Assembly: GCF_014873145.1 (NCBI RefSeq)
Contig: NZ_JADBEK010000001.1
Location: forward strand, 11,408,001-11,472,000
DNA from: Nonomuraea angiospora
GTDB lineage: Bacteria; Actinomycetota; Actinomycetes; Streptosporangiales; Streptosporangiaceae
Length of the DNA: 64,000 nucleotides
Reading direction: 5' to 3'
The notes beneath the pieces are model-generated. The model was not told where the DNA came from and searched no databases. It saw nothing but the letters and a program-made list of their open reading frames with translations. This document shows positions 47,439-56,498 of the stretch, one piece after another (within the stretch, counting starts at the first letter, position 1; every line of letters starts with the position of its first letter). The position numbers and the translations under genes were made by a program.

Positions 47439-47970
47439 TGGGCCCGCGCTGGTGGAGGCGGTCGAAACGGGGACAGGTGACCGGGTCGACCTGACCGATG
47501 CCCGGCAGCGAGCCGCTCACCCCGCGGCCAAACCCCGCGTCTTGCCCCCGAATCCCGACCACAAGACCGGCGAACTGCCGAAGATCTGCCACCAGCACAC
47601 CGTCACCCTGCACGCCGGCGACCTCGGTCACCTCGACAAGTTCCGCCAGGATCTGCCTTACCTCAGCCCCTTGTGGCGGGGGACGTACTCCACTGTCAGG
47701 GCGATGACGGAGGGGCTGAACGGCCGTCTCAAGGGCCACGACCTCGACCTGAGTGATCCGAAGAACCGACTCGTCCACGGCCGCCTCGCCCAGACCATCC
47801 TGGTCGCGCTGCTCGTCACCGTTGCCAACGATCACTTCCTCGACCAGTGGCGCCACACCCACCAGCCCCCAGACGAGCCCGACGCATCCGCCGGCATCCA
47901 CGAGATCCCGGCAGAGCGCCTCGACCGCTCGCCGCTCACGGGCCGGAGCAGGCCACCACCCGTCCCATAA
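47439..47970 (+). mobile_element. Transposase-like remnant, 3' copy
   Basis: Encodes LTDARQRAAHPAAKPRVLPP, YLSPLWRGTYSTVRAMTEGL and VHGRLAQTILVALLVTVAND, the C-terminal part of the same transposase type as 42893-44050. About 90 bases overlap between copies with several mismatches, so these are two diverged copies rather than one gene split by a simple insertion. The first 43 bases are an inverted version of 43896-43938. Confidence 0.65.
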
Positions 47971-48589
47971 CCCGCACTTCAGATCACCTTGTCGCAGCAC
48001 CCGGCCCAGAGCCGGCATCGCCATGCCCAGCGACGCGAACTCCGACCTCCACCAGCGCCCTGACACCACCAATCGGCGTCAGGTGCCACACAGTCAGGGG
48101 AAATCGCTGGTGGGCGAGGTACGGCCAAGCCCCCGTGCGATGAAGTCGATGTCCGCTGGTGCCGCCGGTACTGCCGAAGGCCCTGATCGGTACCGGAACC
48201 ATACCCCGCGATGTCGAGCAGCGAAACCCGCTGCACGGGCAGCACACCTTGTGGATTGTCAGCATGACGGTCCGGCGCCGACACCAGACTGAGATTCGTA
48301 CCAGAGGACCGAGCGCTTCTTGCCGTTCTCTGGACCTCGCTGCCGCTCGAGGTCCTGCGCCGCCGCGGTTCCTCGTCCGCTCGGATACCCGCTCCCCGAG
48401 CCGCCCTGAGCCCGTGGCCAGCTCAGGGCCAAACACCGCCCCAACGCCAAGGGACGTCATCGCACGATGAGGTCGCAGACTTCCCAGGGGTTGAGGAACC
48501 GGCGGACAGCCGCTTGATCGAGAGTATCGAAGGCCAGGGAAACGCCTTGAGCACGACCACGCCGAGGGCTACTTCTGTTCCCTGGACGC
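47971..48589. other. No gene recognised
   Basis: Frames such as AWPYLAHQRFPLTVWHLTPI on the minus strand (near 48100) hint at further decayed mobile DNA but match no family I can name. Confidence 0.35.
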
Positions 48590-48723
48590 TCTCAAGACCG
48601 CGTTGGAGGAGTGGATCGAGACCTGGAACGACAACGCCAGGCCCTTCAGGTGGACCAAAACCGCGGATCAGATCATCGATCGTATCTGCCGCTACTGCGA
48701 CCGCATCTCAAGACCAGCTCACT
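48590..48723 (+). mobile_element. IS630-family transposase C-terminal fragment
   Basis: Encodes ALKTALEEWIETWNDNARPF then RWTKTADQIIDRICRYCDRI, the standard C-terminal tail of IS630/Tc1-type transposases, ending in TAG at 48721-48723. The rest of the element is not recognisable upstream. Confidence 0.75.
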
Positions 48724-48806
48724 AGACCGCGAACACCACCGCATTCATTCCGCCCATCACCAGGAGGAATATGCACTTACGACTTGATCGCTCAGGTCAG
48801 TGAGAT

Positions 48807-49505
48807 CTAGCTACACCCGTCTAGAAGACGTGCGGAGAAGCGTTCTGTGAGCGGCTTGTAGTCGTGCTCGGGGAACAGGACCGGCAATGCGTCGAGCATG
48901 TTCTCAATGCGATCGCGCACGCGCTCGAACTCTTCATTACTCAGCGGCGCCCGGGTGAACAAGAACTGCCAGGAGGAGGCGCCCTTGGTCAGCTGAAGCA
49001 TCTCCAGGTACTCGCGGTAGCCAACGTCCATCTTCCAGGCGCCATAGTAAGGCTCGGCCACCCACCAGATTTCGGGTTCGCCCTTACCTGGAAGCAGCCG
49101 CAGTGCGACATAGTGACCCGTACCCGTGAAGGGATGGCAATCGATGACCCGCAGCTGCGACGCCCGGAAAAGCTCCTTGCCCGTCCACGACTCAATCCAC
49201 TCCTCCTCCAGCCCTGGGCTTCCCGCCCGCGCGATGTGGGTGAGGTAGAACTCACCGTTGACGTACGGCCCTTCACCCATCCACTGGCGCCCCAGGCCCC
49301 GAAAGCGCAGACCACACTGCTCCAGCGCGGCAGGCGCCTTGACCTCCTGCTCGCCCACAAGAGCCGCCCACGAGGCGGCGACATCGGTGAAACCCGTGTC
49401 GAGCTCACCCTGCGAGGCGTGAAGGATCTTGATCCGGGGATGGTTGTCCAGGTCGCTGCAGACCTTGCGCCAGCCGGCCTCGTACGCCGTCAGTTCCGTC
49501 ACCAC
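48807..49505 (-). CDS. Hypothetical cytoplasmic protein, possible SUKH-like
   Basis: 232 residues from GTG 49505 with no signal or membrane span. Aromatic-rich segments such as EEEWIESWTGKELFRASQLR, WWVAEPYYGAWKMDVG and SSWQFLFTRAPLSNEEFERV give an alpha/beta pattern that loosely recalls SMI1/KNR4 (SUKH) immunity-type proteins. I am not sure of the family. Coding looks real: even length, well-formed start and no frame damage, in contrast to the sequence on both sides. No toxin gene is adjacent. Confidence 0.65.
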   Translation of the reverse strand: MVTELTAYEAGWRKVCSDLDNHPRIKILHASQGELDTGFTDVAASWAALVGEQEVKAPAALEQCGLRFRGLGRQWMGEGPYVNGEFYLTHIARAGSPGLEEEWIESWTGKELFRASQLRVIDCHPFTGTGHYVALRLLPGKGEPEIWWVAEPYYGAWKMDVGYREYLEMLQLTKGASSWQFLFTRAPLSNEEFERVRDRIENMLDALPVLFPEHDYKPLTERFSARLLDGCS

Positions 49506-49990
49506 GCACCGTCCAACACTCGTTGATCACCCAGCCGCCCGAAACGGTACAAGGCGGCAAACACCACTGCGACCTGATCCACAACCTTCCGGCCAGCCGG
49601 TGTCGGGTAGCGGCGGCACGTTGCCGTGCCGTCGCCCCCTCGGAACCGGGCGAGCGGGCTTTCCCCGCACCACGGCTCAAGCAAGCCCCGAGGGCTCGGC
49701 GGGTGAGAATGTGGCCGGTCTCCTGCGGTTACGTGCCCGGAGGCTGCGATAGCAGGAGGTGTGCACCATGCGTGTTCGCTTGCCGTCCGGCGTGCCGGGC
49801 TGCCGGGCTGCCCCGCAGTGGACCTGCCGCTGGCCGGTCCAGCCTTTCGCCGCGACACCTGCCTCAACCCCCGCGCCCACGCCGACGGCGGCTGCGAACA
49901 CGAAGGGAAGATCGTGCCCTTCCACATCAAGGGCCCGGCCGATAAGGGTGGCCAGTAAGAAACGTGTCAATGCGCCATGGAAAGCGCTGT
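49506..49990. other. No gene recognised
   Basis: A 65-codon frame (49761-49958) encodes CLNPRAHADGGCEHEGKIVP then FHIKGPADKGGQ, which may be a relic of a secreted domain. Nothing complete is present. Confidence 0.35.
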
Positions 49991-50215
49991 TTGTCCGAAC
50001 GGAGGTGAAAGTCCACCGTCGCCCAGCCGTCGTAGCGGTGGGGTGAAGCAGGAGGCAGCCTGATCCGGGGGATCACCGGGAACGAGCGCCGTCCATGGAG
50101 AAAAGCCCATGCAGAGGCACGCCTAGTTTCGCGTGAGAGGAAGCCCTCTGCTGGACTTGGAGATCCACCATCCCCGCCGCAGGCCCTGGTCTCACCTTCT
50201 TTCGGTAACGGATTC
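49991..50215 (+). other. Possible group II intron fragment
   Basis: GGAGGTGAAAGTCC flanked by paired segments and followed by a structured GC-rich stretch resembles the domain I region of bacterial group II introns. No reverse transcriptase frame is present and the 5' boundary and domain V are not evident. The call is from sequence feel only. Confidence 0.3.
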
Positions 50216-50247
50216 ATAGCTTCGGTCGCCTCGGGCGCCGGCCGGAA

Positions 50248-50273
50248 GGGGCCGCGTCGATCGACGCGGCCCC
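50248..50273 (-). terminator. 26-bp perfect palindrome after the SGNH gene
   Basis: GGGGCCGCGTCGA followed directly by its complement, ten bases after the stop of the leftward SGNH/FG-GAP gene. It can form a long stem with a minimal loop. Confidence 0.65.
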
Positions 50274-50283
50274 GGTGCTGTTC

Positions 50284-52728
50284 CTAGTTGCCGCCGCGGT
50301 TCAGCCAGGCGCGGACGGCGCCACCGTCGTAGACGACCAGGTAGTCGGCTTTGCCGTCACCGCTGATGTCGGCGAACTGGACGTACGGGCGGGGGTAGCC
50401 GGACGAGTGGGCCCAGTCGTAGCGCGCCTCGAAGCTGCCGTTGCCCCCACCGCCACGGTTGAGGAAGGCGTGTACCGAGCCATCCACGCCAACCTGCAGG
50501 TAGTCGGCCCGGCCGTCACCGTCGCCGTCGGCGAACCGGACGGCTTCCAGCGACGAGCCCCGGGTGCCGCCGGCCCAGTTGAGCCACAGTCCCCAGTCCG
50601 GGGGCTGTGACTCGCTACTGATCGGCGGGCTGTTGGGGTCCCACATGTTCTGGTAGACGTGGACCGCGCCCTCCGCGCCGACCCGCAGGATGTCGTCGCG
50701 CCGGTCCCCGGTGACGTCCGCGAATCGCAGATTGTCCCGGCTGAACGACTCCTCGTCGAAGACGGTCCCCCAGCGGACGAATCTGAGCTGGTCGCCCGAC
50801 CCGGGGAAGTTGATGTAGGCCTCTACCTTGCTGTCGGAACCGGCCAGGAGGTAGTCGTCGCGTCCGTCCCCGTTGAGGTCGGCGAACCGCACCTCGTCCC
50901 CGTTGACATCGATCGGTGTGGAGGCGTCGCTGGCTGCCGGAGCGTACGTGCCCACGTCCACCCAGTCGGGTTGCCCGGGGGTGCCGACGGTGTTCACCGA
51001 TGCCCGGAAGTGACCGTCCGCGGCGACCTGGAGGTAGTCGGCCCGCTGGTCACCGTTGAGCTCGGCGATGATCGTGCGACCTACCCTGGTGCCGTATCCG
51101 GACGCGATCACGCCGAGCGCGCGCCATCCCTCGCCGAGAGCCGTCTCGCCGGACCCGATGGGGGAGTCCGTCCCCGGGTCGTCGTCGATGGGAGACTCCG
51201 TCGGGTTGCAGCCGGCGTCCGCCTGCTCGGGCAGCGGGCTCTGGAGCCAGCCCTTGGCGTTCGCCTGTAGCACGGCGCCGTACCAGGCGTCGGCCATCTT
51301 GGCGTAGCCCGCGTCCGTCGGGTGCGCGTCGTTCTCCAGCCCGTCGCTGACCAGCACGCGCCTCATGTCGACCAGAAGGACGTGCTTGCCCTCGCTCTGC
51401 AGGTCCTCCACGATGCCGGGCAGCGCCGCGTTGTAGGCGTCGATACGCGGCTGGAGCCCGTCCTTACCGGTCGGGATGAGCTTGGCGACCAGCACCGCGG
51501 CACGTGGCGAGTGCGTCAGCGCCTGGTTGACCAGTTTCTTGAGCCGGGTGGGAGCCTGCGACAGGTTGTAGTTCTGGTTGATGTCGTTGGTGCCGGCGTG
51601 CAGGGTGATCACGTTCGGCTGGTAGCGCGGCACGGTGCAGTAGGCGAAGGCCGCGATCTCGCCGATCCGGTCGCCCGGGTGACCCTCGTTGTCGCGGTCG
51701 CTCATCGAGCCGGCCTTCACCGACCCGACGAAGTCGACGTCGGGCGCGCTGGCTTTCAGGTAGTCGTACAACTCGTCGCGGTAGCCGTTGCCGTCGGAAC
51801 TCTCCACGCCGTAGGTGATCGAGTCGCCGAGGGGCATCACGCGCAGCGACGTACGCAGCCCGCCCCAGTCACGCATCGCCTCGTTGAGGAGGTCCTCCAG
51901 TTCCTCTAGCTGTTCGCCGAGTGCGTCCGCCCCCTCGGCGGCGCCGCTTCCGAGCCAGGAGTTGACCCAGGGCACCCTGGACCTGATCCAGGTGCCGACC
52001 TTCCTCATGGCCGCGGCGAGATTCTCCTTCGCCCACGGAGCGAGGTACTTCTCCCACAGGAAGCCACCGGCCAGTCCGAGCAGCCCGGCGATGATGATGT
52101 CCCTGGTCGCCGCGGGCGTGCCGAGGGTTCTGTTGAACGTGTGCGTCATCAGCGCCGTCATGATGCCGGTGACGGTGGTCTGGAGGGGGGTGCAGACCAG
52201 CGGAATGGTCGCCACCCCCACCCCGGTGGAGGTCAGGCCCGAGATGCACAGCACCCTGAGCCCGTATCCGGTGGTCCAGCCGATCACCGTGGCGGCGAAC
52301 CCCGTCCACCAGCCGGCGGTGGAGACCTCCCCGGCCGGGATGGTGACGGCCAGGCCGGCGCCGCCGGAGGTCACGTCCACCGTGCCGTCGACGTTCGACC
52401 ACTCCGTGGTGTCGACGGTGGTGCTCACCTCGCTGTCCGCGAGTGCCTGCTTGAGCGCCTTGCCGAGCCCGCCGTGCTCCCTGATGTCCGCCTGCATCTC
52501 CGGCACGATGTCCCGCAGGCCGGCGGGGTCCATGCCGAGGTCCGAGGCGTTGAGGGTGAGGACGAAGTCCTGCACGGCCGCTGTCGCGGAAGGGGTCAGG
52601 CCGCCCAGTAACAGGGCCACCACGGTAAAGATGGTCAAGGCCGCACGGCCGGTCGTTCTGCGCGTGTTCACGCATGTGATCGTCTCCGGTGCGGACGAGA
52701 AGGGTGTGAACACCCTGTGAACACTCAC
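50284..52728 (-). CDS. Secreted SGNH hydrolase with FG-GAP/VCBS repeats
   Basis: About 795-814 residues. A signal peptide ends near PSATAAV. A Gly/Ala-rich region with hydrophobic stretches (about 140-250) precedes an SGNH/GDSL esterase domain with MPLGDSITYG (Ser), TLHAGTNDIN (Asn) and the catalytic Asp/His in NDAHPTDAGY. The C-terminus has four FG-GAP repeats (DLNGDGRDDYLLAG, DVTGDRRDDILRVG, DGDGDGRADYLQVG and DISGDGKADYLVVY), a calcium-binding propeller. Extracellular esterases of this kind attack acylated polysaccharides or lipids. GTG 52671 is a likely alternative start, since GGAG lies upstream and it opens directly into the signal peptide. Confidence 0.88.
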   Translation of the reverse strand: MSVHRVFTPFSSAPETITCVNTRRTTGRAALTIFTVVALLLGGLTPSATAAVQDFVLTLNASDLGMDPAGLRDIVPEMQADIREHGGLGKALKQALADSEVSTTVDTTEWSNVDGTVDVTSGGAGLAVTIPAGEVSTAGWWTGFAATVIGWTTGYGLRVLCISGLTSTGVGVATIPLVCTPLQTTVTGIMTALMTHTFNRTLGTPAATRDIIIAGLLGLAGGFLWEKYLAPWAKENLAAAMRKVGTWIRSRVPWVNSWLGSGAAEGADALGEQLEELEDLLNEAMRDWGGLRTSLRVMPLGDSITYGVESSDGNGYRDELYDYLKASAPDVDFVGSVKAGSMSDRDNEGHPGDRIGEIAAFAYCTVPRYQPNVITLHAGTNDINQNYNLSQAPTRLKKLVNQALTHSPRAAVLVAKLIPTGKDGLQPRIDAYNAALPGIVEDLQSEGKHVLLVDMRRVLVSDGLENDAHPTDAGYAKMADAWYGAVLQANAKGWLQSPLPEQADAGCNPTESPIDDDPGTDSPIGSGETALGEGWRALGVIASGYGTRVGRTIIAELNGDQRADYLQVAADGHFRASVNTVGTPGQPDWVDVGTYAPAASDASTPIDVNGDEVRFADLNGDGRDDYLLAGSDSKVEAYINFPGSGDQLRFVRWGTVFDEESFSRDNLRFADVTGDRRDDILRVGAEGAVHVYQNMWDPNSPPISSESQPPDWGLWLNWAGGTRGSSLEAVRFADGDGDGRADYLQVGVDGSVHAFLNRGGGGNGSFEARYDWAHSSGYPRPYVQFADISGDGKADYLVVYDGGAVRAWLNRGGN

Positions 52729-52900
52729 GGGCCAGCCGGCCGATCAGGACGCGGTCGACCTCCTCAAGTCTCACAGCGGTGCGCTGGACGAGCCCGGCTT
52801 CGGCACGCATCTGGGCGACGGCGGCGCGGAATATCTGATGGTCGTCGCCTCCCGCATCGGCAAACAGGAATCGGGCCCATCAGCACATGCAGCGCCGTTC
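52723..52900 (+). pseudogene. Fragment of an unidentified gene
   Basis: One frame encodes DAVDLLKSHSGALDEPGFGT, then HLGDGGAEYLMVVASRIGKQ and ES before losing sense. It starts right after a stop and ends without a recognisable terminus. It looks like a real coding fragment, but I do not know the family. Confidence 0.35.
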
Positions 52901-53066
52901 GGTGCCCTGCTGGCTCCCGCCACGGCCTCGCGCTGTTGCCGAACGACATCGAACTCCGTCGGAAGCCATCGAACGCTGTTGGAGAGTCCCGGCCGGTTGC
53001 GAATGGATGACGCGGCCAGGTGCCGGTGCCTACGCTGGGCCGGCACTACTTCCCCCAGGAGTCACC

Positions 53067-53704
53067 ATGGCCGATCAGCCATCGGGCGACGCGCCTGCCC
53101 AGCGCCGCCTCACCGTCGTACCGCCTCGTCCCGACGACCCAGCGCCACCGCCTGCGCCAGCGGACGTCGAGGGCATCGATGCTGGGAACAAGGTGGCCCT
53201 CGGGCACGCCGCGTACGCCGCCGGCGATCTGACCGCCGAGCAGGCCGCCGTGATGATCGCGTGCTCCCCGGCCGCGAGGAGACTGCGGTCGAGTACGGCT
53301 GGCGTGCCGACCTGGTCCTCGCAGGACTGGTGACGCGCCGCGGCTGCGGTGGCGACCTGACCCCCGACATGACCGTCGGCGTCATCACCTTCGCTTGTCC
53401 GGCCGACGGCTGCGGCCGGGTGCGCATCGCGGCGCGCGTGCTGGTGCCGGCAGTGGTGGAGCAGGTGCTGGAGCAGCTGCGGACCGCCGCGGCGCCCGAT
53501 CTGCTGCTGGCGCTTGCGCATCGCCGCGGAGCCGAGCTCGTGCCGCCCGACACGACGAGCGTGGAGAGCTGGTGGGCGAGCGCGGACCCGGCCGCGCAGA
53601 GGGAGTTGCTCGCTCTGCTCATTGATCACGTCATTGTCAAGCCGATCGATGGGGCGGGGCTTGATGTCGCGGCCCGGTTGTCGCTGGCGTGGCACTCGGC
53701 CTGA
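53067..53704 (+). pseudogene. Recombinase-like zinc-ribbon protein with frameshift
   Basis: The first frame starts MADQPSGDAPAQRRLTVVPP and runs to AAYAAGDLTAEQAAVMIA. Near 53275 the coding sense shifts to VLPGREETAVEYGWRADLVL, RRGCGGDLTPDMTVGVITFA, CPADGCGRVRI and then RELLALLIDHVIVKPIDGAG. The Cys pattern and the tail resemble the zinc beta-ribbon and C-terminus of large serine recombinases, though the N-terminal catalytic domain is absent. One base change would restore a continuous frame of about 212 residues. Confidence 0.5.
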
Positions 53705-54104
53705 CGTAGGGCGGAGCCGGGGTTCGCGATGCTTCCCGCGCGCACCCCGGCTCGAACGCAATGTCGATACTTTGGCGCAGCGTCGTTAGTTCAGGGCCGC
53801 TGATCGGGAGCGTGGTCGGCCAGGCGCCGGTGATGGTGGGTCGTTAGCCGATGCAGTGTCCGGACGGCGCGGGGGTACACGCCCTGCAACGGCCACCACC
53901 GTCCAGGTTCTGATCAGACCCCACTACGGGGGCGCTCAGGGATGGGATGACTAGGCCACCGTGGCGGTAGAGCTGGGGAGCGCCCGCAGCTCGGCAAGCG
54001 GGTCCCTGTCTCGCCGGCTTCACCCACGCACCGAGGTTGACCCGGTGCCCGGCCACGGTGGCCTCCCCTGCTGCTTCCCTTGTGGTCTTTCACGTTCGTC
54101 GCCT
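53705..54104. other. No gene recognised
   Basis: Non-coding stretch after the recombinase-like gene with only shadow frames. Confidence 0.4.
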
Positions 54105-54127
54105 TGGATGAGGTGCTGTTTACGCGG

Positions 54128-54195
54128 CCCATCAGGTAGAGGCGGATCCCTTAAAGGATCTACGTGCGGGTTCGACTCCCGTCGGAGGTACCCTT
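54128..54195 (+). other. tRNA-like 3' remnant
   Basis: A T-arm consensus, GCGGGTTCGACTCCCGT, follows a weak anticodon-arm-like hairpin (GATCC...GGATC around CTTAAA), and GGAGGTACC is in place of an acceptor 3' strand. No matching 5' acceptor strand or regular D-arm is present. A tRNA 3' half left by an integrative element is plausible; a functional tRNA is unlikely. Confidence 0.3.
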
Positions 54196-54559
54196 GCCGG
54201 ACGGACTGGCCGACATGCTGACCGGCGCGAATCCGTCAGGAAGCTGTGCGTCCGGCATGACGTGGATGCCTTGGCGCCGGAAGGGACGGCATCGAGGCGA
54301 CCGTGATGGCCCGGGCTGGGACGCTCAGATAGATCAGCAGGCCCCGATCATCACGCCCTGGCCGCCTTTGGCGCGTGTGCGGCCAGGCCGCGACCTCGCC
54401 ATCCGGGTACTGCCCCTACTCCCTGGTTGAAAGGGGCGAACAGGAACGTGGCGCGCGATCCGATGACGCCCTTCGCGGCTTGAATCTGGAGGCCACCCAG
54501 GAACAGGACGTCGGCCCGAGGCATGGCGCACATCCGGGATCGGGCTCGCCACGGAGTTG
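54196..54559. other. No gene recognised
   Basis: Between the tRNA-like remnant and the beta'-like gene; no supported feature. Confidence 0.4.
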
Positions 54560-56020
54560 TCAAGACCCAGGGGAGGAGAGCCAGCCGGGGTCGCACAGAA
54601 GAAGGCCGTCGTCGGGGGCAATGGGCAGCGCGTCGCCGGTAAAAACCGTCTCAGCGAGGCGGGCGGGCAGGTCCGCGCAGGGCAGGTCGAAGAAGGAGTT
54701 CGGTGTGCTCGGCCGGGGAGGGCGGGCGGCGGGGGCGGTGCGCAGGGCGTCGAGCGTCAGCAGGTGGGCCGCTTCTTTACGCGCCTCGTCGGTGAGCACG
54801 CTGAAGATCCGTACCGGTTTGCCGAGGTTCTCCCAGCTGACCAGGTCCAGGAGTTCGGGCGTGACCTGTAGCGCGGGTGTCTCATCGACCTGCGGACGCA
54901 GGGCGATCAACCGCCAGGGCCCGTGCGGGAAGGCGACCAGGATCAGGGAACGCTCGCACACCGTCTCGAGCAGTCGCAGGGCTTCCTCGGAGCGGTCCTG
55001 GATCATCACATGCGCGCTCGATGGGTATTTGGCAGCGCCGTTGGCGACGAGGGCGTGCACAAGGTGCGGCTCGACGAGACGCAGCGCCAGGTCACGGCCG
55101 AGAGTGACGGTGCCAGGGTCGGCGTCGTCCTCGGCGCGGTCCAGCAGCCGGCCGATCACCAGGCGCGCCCGGGCGCTGTAGTCCACGGAGCGGTGCAGGA
55201 AGTCGTCACGCAACGGGCCGGTGGTCCAGCGAGAGAGGAGCCTCGCTGCGAGGTTGACCCGTGGCCTGGCGTTGGTGCCCTGGACGGGTTCGGGCTCACG
55301 GGCTCCGCCCAGGAGCGCGTCGATCCGCGACTGGAACGCCTGATATGCGCCGAGCCACGGGATCACGGGCCAGGAGTTGTCCATGCGGGCGAAAGTCTCG
55401 ATGCTGGTGAACACGCCGCTGTAAAGGTCGTTGAGGTCGCTGTTCCGCGTCTGGCTGTCGTCCGCGCGGAAGCAGGGCCGCAGCGAGGGAGGGAGCACCG
55501 GCAGCCGTTGGAGCAAGATCGTGTCGCGGGAGGGGGTAGCCGCGTCGGTGACGGCCGCCCGGTCCAGGAGGAAGCGCATGGCCGCAGCGCCTGTCACGGC
55601 CGTGGCCGCGTGCGGGCGGATCGGGTTGAAAGGCCAGTCCTCGGGATCCACCAACTGCCCTGGATACAGCGTCGTGGTATCGGGGTCTGTGACGAGCGCA
55701 AGCTCACAGCCCGCGATCCGCCGCAGTTCCTCCTCGCTCATGCGCAGCGAACGAGCGAGCCGGGCGCCGGCAGCGCCGGTGACGTACCAGGGGTGAACCA
55801 CCGGCACGGGCAGCTCGATGTGGCCGAAGCGGCGCTCGCGCTCCTGGCGCGGGACCGGCATGCAGCGTCCGCACCGGCCGCAGACCTGCCCCGCCTCCTG
55901 AGAGCTGTGGTGTTCCGAGGAGGTGCACGCGTCGTCACGGTCCGGGCCGAAGATCTCGGGGCACAGCAGCCCGCCAGGCACTGGGCGCCCGGTCCGCCGG
56001 TCGAGGGTGGCCGCCTTCAC
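54560..56020 (-). CDS. RNA polymerase beta' (RpoC) N-terminal-like protein lacking the catalytic motif
   Basis: 486 residues colinear with the first third of bacterial RpoC. LDRRTGRPVPGGLLCPEIFG is followed by a zinc-type cluster CGRCGRC (Cys47, 50, 53) and RQERERRFGHIELPVPVVHP, where RpoC has the beta' zinc ribbon and RRERMGHIEL. LPVLPPSLRP (173-182) and SDLNDLY (194-200) match the conserved PVIPPELRP and SDLNDLYRRV, and RSVDYSARARLVIG matches RVDYSGRSVIVVG. At the active site NADFDGD is replaced by SWENLGK (395-401), so no catalytic Mg can be held. It ends about 90 residues later. The frame continues upstream as SGEVVKAATL, matching RpoC, so the 5' end is slightly truncated. It starts at GTG 56020, overlapping the MBL stop by one base. 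Role unknown. Confidence 0.8.
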   Translation of the reverse strand: MKAATLDRRTGRPVPGGLLCPEIFGPDRDDACTSSEHHSSQEAGQVCGRCGRCMPVPRQERERRFGHIELPVPVVHPWYVTGAAGARLARSLRMSEEELRRIAGCELALVTDPDTTTLYPGQLVDPEDWPFNPIRPHAATAVTGAAAMRFLLDRAAVTDAATPSRDTILLQRLPVLPPSLRPCFRADDSQTRNSDLNDLYSGVFTSIETFARMDNSWPVIPWLGAYQAFQSRIDALLGGAREPEPVQGTNARPRVNLAARLLSRWTTGPLRDDFLHRSVDYSARARLVIGRLLDRAEDDADPGTVTLGRDLALRLVEPHLVHALVANGAAKYPSSAHVMIQDRSEEALRLLETVCERSLILVAFPHGPWRLIALRPQVDETPALQVTPELLDLVSWENLGKPVRIFSVLTDEARKEAAHLLTLDALRTAPAARPPRPSTPNSFFDLPCADLPARLAETVFTGDALPIAPDDGLLLCDPGWLSSPGS

Positions 56021-56490
56021 TACTTCGCCGCTCCGTCGGGCAGGTCGGTGCGGGCGGCGGAGTTCACGATCAGTGACCCGCCGGTGAACACCCCGACCTC
56101 CCGGCCGCCGTCCAGCAGCACGAAGGAGAGGTGTTCGTCGGTGTGGCCGGGCGTGGCCAGCGCCCGCAGCCGCAACCCGCCCAGATCGACCTCGTCGCCG
56201 TCGGCCAGGCCGCGGTGCGGGAAAGCCCGGTGCCCCGCGGCCGAGGCCAGCACGGTGGCGCCGTGGTCGTGGGCGAGCTGGACGGCGCCGGACAGGAAGT
56301 CGGCATGCAGGTGCGTGTCGGCCGCATACGCGACCGTCAGGCCACGCCGGCGTGCCGTGCTCTTCAGCGCCCGCAGGTCACGGGCGGCGTCCACGGCCAG
56401 CGCCCGGCCATCGCCCAGATCGAGCAGGTACGAGCTGTTGCCCAGCCCTTCGTCCACCAGCGGCATCAGGTGGTCGTCGGCGAATCCCAC
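56020..56490 (-). pseudogene. MBL-fold hydrolase (persulfide dioxygenase-like), C-terminus lost
   Basis: 156 residues of a metallo-beta-lactamase-fold enzyme: NSSYLLDLGDGRALAVDAAR, the metal-binding THLHADF, LATPGHTDEHLSF and FTGGSLIVNSAARTDL. This is the glyoxalase II/persulfide dioxygenase type found with rhodanese domains. The chain breaks off after ARTDL at about 56040, where family members continue with further metal ligands, and the beta'-like frame begins. GTG 56490 is nine bases from an IS end at 56499, so native transcription is probably lost. Confidence 0.75.
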
Positions 56491-56498
56491 GATGGTCC

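Noticed and set aside
49767..49795. Weak similarity to the tRNA-like T-arm at 54163-54190, considered as a second attachment site
   Set aside because: Only about two-thirds of positions match, with breaks in the stem; no better than chance in GC-rich DNA.
54128..54195. Functional tRNA gene
   Set aside because: No 5' acceptor strand, no regular D-arm, and the anticodon loop lacks the invariant U33.
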